Assembly: GCA_945874665.1 (NCBI GenBank)
Contig: CAMCHJ010000006.1
Coordinates: 1-64,000 of the forward strand
Direction: 5' to 3'
Length of the DNA stretch: 64,000 nt
Origin: Chitinophaga pinensis
GTDB taxonomy: Bacteria; Bacteroidota; Bacteroidia; UBA7662
Both the position numbers and the translations under genes were made by a program. Positions 60,418-64,000 of this stretch are shown one piece after another; position 1 is the stretch's first letter, and every line of letters starts with the position of its first letter. The notes under the pieces were generated by a model. That model did no database searches and was not told the origin of the DNA. It saw only the letters and a list, made by a program, of their open reading frames with translations.

Positions 60418-62181
60418 TTAGTTTTCTTGCCTCAGCTGACTTCTATACGCCCCAAAAATGGTTGATTTGCTTATAAAACCGAGATAAACACCCTCTCTCA
60501 CCACAGGTAAGTTCCAAGCGGAGGTTTGGTCAAAAAGCTGCATCACCTCTTCCATGCTGCTGCCGAGTTCTACTTCGGCGGGTGGACTTTGCATCAGGTC
60601 GTCGACTTTGAGCTCCTCATAACGACTTGGGTCAAACATCACTTCACGAATGTCGTCCAACAAAATAATACCCAATAGCTGCCCTTCAGCATTTAAAACA
60701 GGAAAGATGTTGCGCTTGCAACGGGAAATGAGCTTTACCAAATCACCCAAACTGCTGCCCTCAACGATGGGTTCTATGTCTTTTTCGATAAATTTCGACA
60801 GCTCGAGGTCGTGGAGCACGAGTTTGTCTTTGTTGTTATGAATTAAATCGCCGGCCTTGAGCAGCTTGCCTGCCACGAGCGACAACGGTTGCAGGTAGGT
60901 CTTCATAAAATAAGCCACCGCCGACACCAGCATCAAGGGCACAATGATGTTGTAGCTACCCGTAATTTCGGCTATCAAAAAGATGGCAGTAAGCGGCGCA
61001 TGCATCACCCCACTCAAAACGGCCCCCATGCCAAAAAGCGTGTAATTCACCACATTTAAATCGAGCTGCGGCAGCAAAGCATTGAGCGCAAAGGCAAATC
61101 CAAAGCCTAAATACCCACCGCTTACGACAGAAGGGGCAAACTTACCACCAACTCCACCCGCTTCCACCGTGATGGCGGCGGCTAGGGGTTTCAACAGCAG
61201 CAGTCCTACCAGCAGTAACAACAAATTAAACGTGCTTTCATCCAAACCAGGAATGCGACTGCTCGTAATCAGCGCCAGCCCGTCGTTATTAATCAAAGAG
61301 CGAATGCCGATATAGCCTTCCCCGTACAAAGGCGGCAGAAAATAGAGCAAGGCACCGAGTAGGAGACCCCCAGCCAAGGCCTTCTGCCACCATTTGCGAA
61401 ACCTCAACATACCTTTGCCGGTTAAACGCACGGTGCGACTGAACCAAACGGCGTACAATCCCCCCAAAATACCCAGCAACAACACCCAAAACAGGTCGCT
61501 CCAGTTAATCGGCATCACTTCTGCCACCCTAAAGATGGCTTCATTGTCGATAAACAAGCTGCTCAGCAAATTACCCATGGCAGCGGCGATGAGGATCGGA
61601 ATAAAACGCGCGGTGCTGATTTCGGGCAAAATTACTTCCATCGCAAAAATCACACCCGCGATGGGTGCGTTAAAGATGGCACTGATGCCAGCCGCCGTAC
61701 CGCAGCCAATGAGCAAGGTGCGACTCCTAAAATCGAGGCGAAAAAAGCGCGCCACTCCGCTACCCCAAGCCGAACCAGTAACCACAATCGGGGCTTCAAA
61801 CCCCACCGATCCCCCGAATGCCAAGGTTAACGACGACAAGAACAGCTGTGAATACATGAGTGAGTGCCGGATAAAGGCATTTTTACGCGAGATGGCGTAC
61901 AGCACCCCAGCCAATCCCTGCTCCTGAGCACTTTCACGGAACCAAAAGCGGTTGAGCGCTGCCACCAAAAACACCCCGATGAGCGGTAGAAAAAAGAAGG
62001 TAAAACGCGGAAAAACATCAAGTACATTGGCTTCAAAGAAATGAAGGAGCGTTTTGAGTCCTACCGCCGCCATGCCCACAGCCAAACCAATAAGTACGCT
62101 CAGCACCACAATCAAACTGCCTGGTCGCAGGTGGCGTCGAATAAAAGCAAGTACTTGTAAATAGGTTCTTCCTGTGAACAT
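60418..62181 (-). CDS. ClC-type chloride channel/antiporter with CBS domains
   Basis: An inner-membrane ClC protein of 587 residues (ATG at 62181; an upstream GTG would add five). The membrane part has about 18 helices with FGGSVGFEAPIVVTGS (the conserved G-x-E-x-P-like region, here GFEAP) and AGISAIFNAPIAGVIFAMEV. GGVGGKFAPSVVSGGYLG and GMGAVLSGVMHAPLTAIFLI follow. The C-terminal ~130 residues form two CBS domains (MQSPPAEVELGSSMEEVM), which may bind adenine nucleotides and gate transport. Channel or H+/Cl- antiporter cannot be decided. It diverges from the RluA-type gene. Confidence 0.92.
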   Translation of the reverse strand: MFTGRTYLQVLAFIRRHLRPGSLIVVLSVLIGLAVGMAAVGLKTLLHFFEANVLDVFPRFTFFFLPLIGVFLVAALNRFWFRESAQEQGLAGVLYAISRKNAFIRHSLMYSQLFLSSLTLAFGGSVGFEAPIVVTGSAWGSGVARFFRLDFRSRTLLIGCGTAAGISAIFNAPIAGVIFAMEVILPEISTARFIPILIAAAMGNLLSSLFIDNEAIFRVAEVMPINWSDLFWVLLLGILGGLYAVWFSRTVRLTGKGMLRFRKWWQKALAGGLLLGALLYFLPPLYGEGYIGIRSLINNDGLALITSSRIPGLDESTFNLLLLLVGLLLLKPLAAAITVEAGGVGGKFAPSVVSGGYLGFGFAFALNALLPQLDLNVVNYTLFGMGAVLSGVMHAPLTAIFLIAEITGSYNIIVPLMLVSAVAYFMKTYLQPLSLVAGKLLKAGDLIHNNKDKLVLHDLELSKFIEKDIEPIVEGSSLGDLVKLISRCKRNIFPVLNAEGQLLGIILLDDIREVMFDPSRYEELKVDDLMQSPPAEVELGSSMEEVMQLFDQTSAWNLPVVREGVYLGFISKSTIFGAYRSQLRQEN

Positions 62182-62214
62182 GCCACAAAAAAACACAATT
62201 TTGACTGCACTACC

Positions 62215-62222
62215 TACCTTTG
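62215..62222 (+). promoter_or_regulatory. TACCTTTG box at the RluA-type gene start
   Basis: A perfect TAnnTTTG ends 1 nt before the ATG at 62224. If it is used, transcription would start at or inside the start codon. No -33 element is obvious. Confidence 0.3.
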
Positions 62223-62223
62223 T

Positions 62224-63147
62224 ATGGTGAAATCGTTGGAAACCGACTTACGCATACCTGCTTTTCAATTGCATTTGGGTAATTACCTGTTAGGCCGAAT
62301 ACCTGGTGTTACAAAACAGCAGCTCGACACCCTGTTTTACCAAGGGCGCGTACTGCTGAATGAGGAGGCAGTGCCGGCCGATACAGCAGCAGCAGCTGGC
62401 GACATGGTGCGTGTTATGAAGCGCGATAGCCGTATTTTACCGCAAAAATTAGCTGTAGAAGTGGTTTTTGAAGATGCGCACTGCCTGGTAGCTAACAAAC
62501 CTGCCGGCATGGCCGTACATCCAGGCTTGGGCACCTATGGCGGCACCTTACTAAACTGGCTTGCTTGGCATTTAGAGCATGCTGAGCCAGGCACTTCGGC
62601 TGTAGCTGCTAACCAACCCGCCGAAGCAGGCGTGCTGCAGCAGGCGGTGGTGCACCGACTTGATAAGGCCACTTCCGGACTGCTTGTTTTGGCCAAAACC
62701 AAAACCGCTAATCAGCATTTGCAACGCCAATTTGCCGCTGGCAGTACCGAGCGCAAGTACATTGCCCGGGTTTGGGGTTGTCCCGAACCCAAAAACGGCA
62801 GCATCAACCTGCCTATCGGTCGCGATCCGGAGCAGCCAAATCGGATACGGGTCGACACAACAGGGCATTTCGGTAAACCGGCGCTTACCCACTACCAATG
62901 GCTCGAAGGCCAAGACGGAACCAGTCTGTTGGCCCTGTTCCCTCAAACCGGACGCACCCACCAGCTGCGCATACACCTGCACCACATCGGGCATGGCATT
63001 GTTGGCGATCAACGCTATCTCCAACCCGAGCTTAAAACCGACCATGTGCCCACACGCTTGTGTTTGCATGCCGCTAGTCTCGGCTTTGCCCATCCCTTTG
63101 AAGGGCGTTGGTGCAGCTTTGAAAGCACCTTGCCGGCAGACTTTTAA
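62224..63147 (+). CDS. RluA-family pseudouridine synthase
   Basis: A 307-residue pseudouridine synthase with an S4-like start (LLGRIPGVTKQQLDTLFYQGRV). It has AHCLVANKPAGMAVHPG, the catalytic Asp in VVHRLDKATSGLLVLAKTK, and QTGRTHQLRIHLHHIGHGI. It is shorter than the rluD-type enzyme at 18.6-19.7 kb and probably modifies a different tRNA or rRNA site, not inferable here. It lies 133 nt upstream of gyrB. Confidence 0.9.
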   Translation: MVKSLETDLRIPAFQLHLGNYLLGRIPGVTKQQLDTLFYQGRVLLNEEAVPADTAAAAGDMVRVMKRDSRILPQKLAVEVVFEDAHCLVANKPAGMAVHPGLGTYGGTLLNWLAWHLEHAEPGTSAVAANQPAEAGVLQQAVVHRLDKATSGLLVLAKTKTANQHLQRQFAAGSTERKYIARVWGCPEPKNGSINLPIGRDPEQPNRIRVDTTGHFGKPALTHYQWLEGQDGTSLLALFPQTGRTHQLRIHLHHIGHGIVGDQRYLQPELKTDHVPTRLCLHAASLGFAHPFEGRWCSFESTLPADF

Positions 63148-63250
63148 GCAGTTGCAGTGCCGGGTGCCACAAACACAAGATTTTCGCGCCTTTTATCCAC
63201 ATCCACGGCCTTTTGTGGAGAATATCCATCATTTAAGCATATGATTTTAC

Positions 63251-63258
63251 TATCTTTG
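63251..63258 (+). promoter_or_regulatory. -7 promoter element of gyrB
   Basis: TATCTTTG matches TAnnTTTG, 22 nt before the gyrB ATG. A TTTA at about the -33 position is the only upstream match. Confidence 0.45.
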
Positions 63259-63280
63259 TTAGGTTATAGAATTCCGTAAA

Positions 63281-64000
63281 ATGATTGAAGAAAACAAGCC
63301 CGGCAGTTATTCCGCAGACAATATTCAGGTCCTCGAAGGATTAGAAGCCGTACGCAAGCGGCCTGCCATGTACATTGGCGATGTAGGTGTTAAAGGTTTA
63401 CACCACCTGGTATACGAAGTCGTCGATAACTCGATTGACGAAGCTTTAGCAGGACATTGCGACACCATCGACGTATTTATCCACCCCAACAACAGCATTA
63501 CTGTTAAAGACAACGGTCGTGGCATTCCCACCGACATGCACCAAAAAGAGAAGCGTTCGGCCCTCGAGGTGGTTATGACGGTTTTGCACGCTGGTGGTAA
63601 ATTCGACAAAGACACTTACAAAGTATCGGGCGGTTTGCACGGTGTGGGTGTAAGTTGCGTAAACGCCCTCAGTACCTTTTTACGGGCCGAAGTGCACCGC
63701 AATGGCATTGTGTACGAGCAAGAATACAGCTGTGGCAAGCCACAATATTCGGTACGTGAAAAAGGCACGACTACAACGCGCGGCACCAACATCACCTTCA
63801 TGCCCGACGATAGCATCTTTATCGTCTCAGAATACAACTACAGCACTTTATGTGCCCGTTTGCGAGAGTTGGCTTACCTCAACAAAGGCATCCGGCTCAA
63901 CATCACCGACGAGCGTGAGGCGTTGGAAGAAGGCGGATTTAAGAGCGACAGTTTTTATTCGCAGGGTGGCTTAAAAGAGTTTGTAGAATACCTCGATAGC
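63281..64000 (+). CDS. gyrB: DNA gyrase subunit B (N-terminal part, cut by the window end)
   Basis: ATPase subunit of gyrase, which introduces negative supercoils. The visible 240 codons cover most of the GHKL ATPase domain: GLEAVRKRPAMYIGDVGV, the Mg-binding VVDNSIDEALAGHCD, VKDNGRGIPTDMH and the ATP-lid GGLHGVGVSCVNAL. There is no stop before the window end. The wording of these motifs favours GyrB over ParE, but the C-terminal part is needed to be certain. Confidence 0.93.
   Translation, partial: MIEENKPGSYSADNIQVLEGLEAVRKRPAMYIGDVGVKGLHHLVYEVVDNSIDEALAGHCDTIDVFIHPNNSITVKDNGRGIPTDMHQKEKRSALEVVMTVLHAGGKFDKDTYKVSGGLHGVGVSCVNALSTFLRAEVHRNGIVYEQEYSCGKPQYSVREKGTTTTRGTNITFMPDDSIFIVSEYNYSTLCARLRELAYLNKGIRLNITDEREALEEGGFKSDSFYSQGGLKEFVEYLDS

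Overview
The window is a gene-dense stretch of a Bacteroidota chromosome. The evidence is as follows. There are four secreted proteins with C-terminal type IX secretion (T9SS) sorting domains, and two TonB-dependent receptors with carboxypeptidase-regulatory-like N-terminal domains. Promoters repeatedly fit the Bacteroidota pattern (TTG/TTTG, about 19-21 bp, then TAnnTTTG), for example before both tRNA loci, dnaX, rpsF, mdh, proline dehydrogenase and gyrB. The class or genus cannot be fixed from the sequence alone. No IS element, prophage, CRISPR array or rRNA operon was seen.

Layout. 0-0.4 kb: a CDS running off the left edge, tRNA-Leu(UAA) and tRNA-Gly(GCC). 0.5-6.3 kb: a TonB receptor, rpe, glutaryl-CoA dehydrogenase, folB and a methyltransferase. 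6.4-13.7 kb: mutS diverging from a TrmH-type RNA methyltransferase, a second TonB receptor, a deoxynucleoside kinase and folK. 13.7-18 kb: sppA, a family 9 glycosyltransferase, a DinB-fold protein and a nucleoside phosphorylase. 18-22.4 kb: a leftward operon (retropepsin-like protein, tilS, rluD-type pseudouridine synthase, histidine phosphatase) and mdh. 22.5-28.8 kb: four tandem paralogous M43-type secreted zinc metalloproteases. 28.8-33.5 kb: a PLP deaminase/desulfhydrase and the leftward tig-clpP-clpX-FMN reductase operon, followed by a repeat-rich spacer and tRNA-Leu(UAG). 34-39.5 kb: relA/spoT, fur, purA, pabB. 39.8-43.6 kb: rpsF-rpsR-rplI, diverging from dnaX, then a domesticated-looking HNH/AP2 protein. 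44-50 kb: a dicarboxylate symporter and a tightly overlapping shikimate operon (DAHP synthase-chorismate mutase, aroB, aroA, aroC). 50.1-60.4 kb: proline dehydrogenase and then the light/pterin island. 60.4-64 kb: a ClC channel with CBS domains, a second RluA-type synthase and the start of gyrB.

The most interesting region is about 51.3-60.4 kb. It combines a CRY-DASH gene, a class I photolyase gene, a pterin pathway block (6-pyruvoyl-tetrahydropterin synthase, GTP cyclohydrolase I and an SDR reductase with an atypical active site), a flavin reductase and a 48-codon DUF2256 zinc-ribbon gene. DUF2256 is a family known for neighbouring photolyases and cryptochromes. The two photolyase-family genes share the element AAAACTACC exactly 24 nt before their start codons, with an aligned TTTG of the -7 box between. 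A related element precedes the pterin operon, and a 16-bp copy lies in the spacer. I infer a light- or stress-responsive regulon that co-produces photolyases and their pterin and flavin cofactors. A toxin-antitoxin pair sits between the photolyase 3' end and a second, degraded copy of that 3' end.

Other points of note are an A10 run in dnaX where either frameshift terminates quickly at the gamma/tau boundary, the four-gene metalloprotease array, and 7-, 9- and 20-bp periodic intergenic repeats. All functional calls rest on motifs read by eye; no database search was run.
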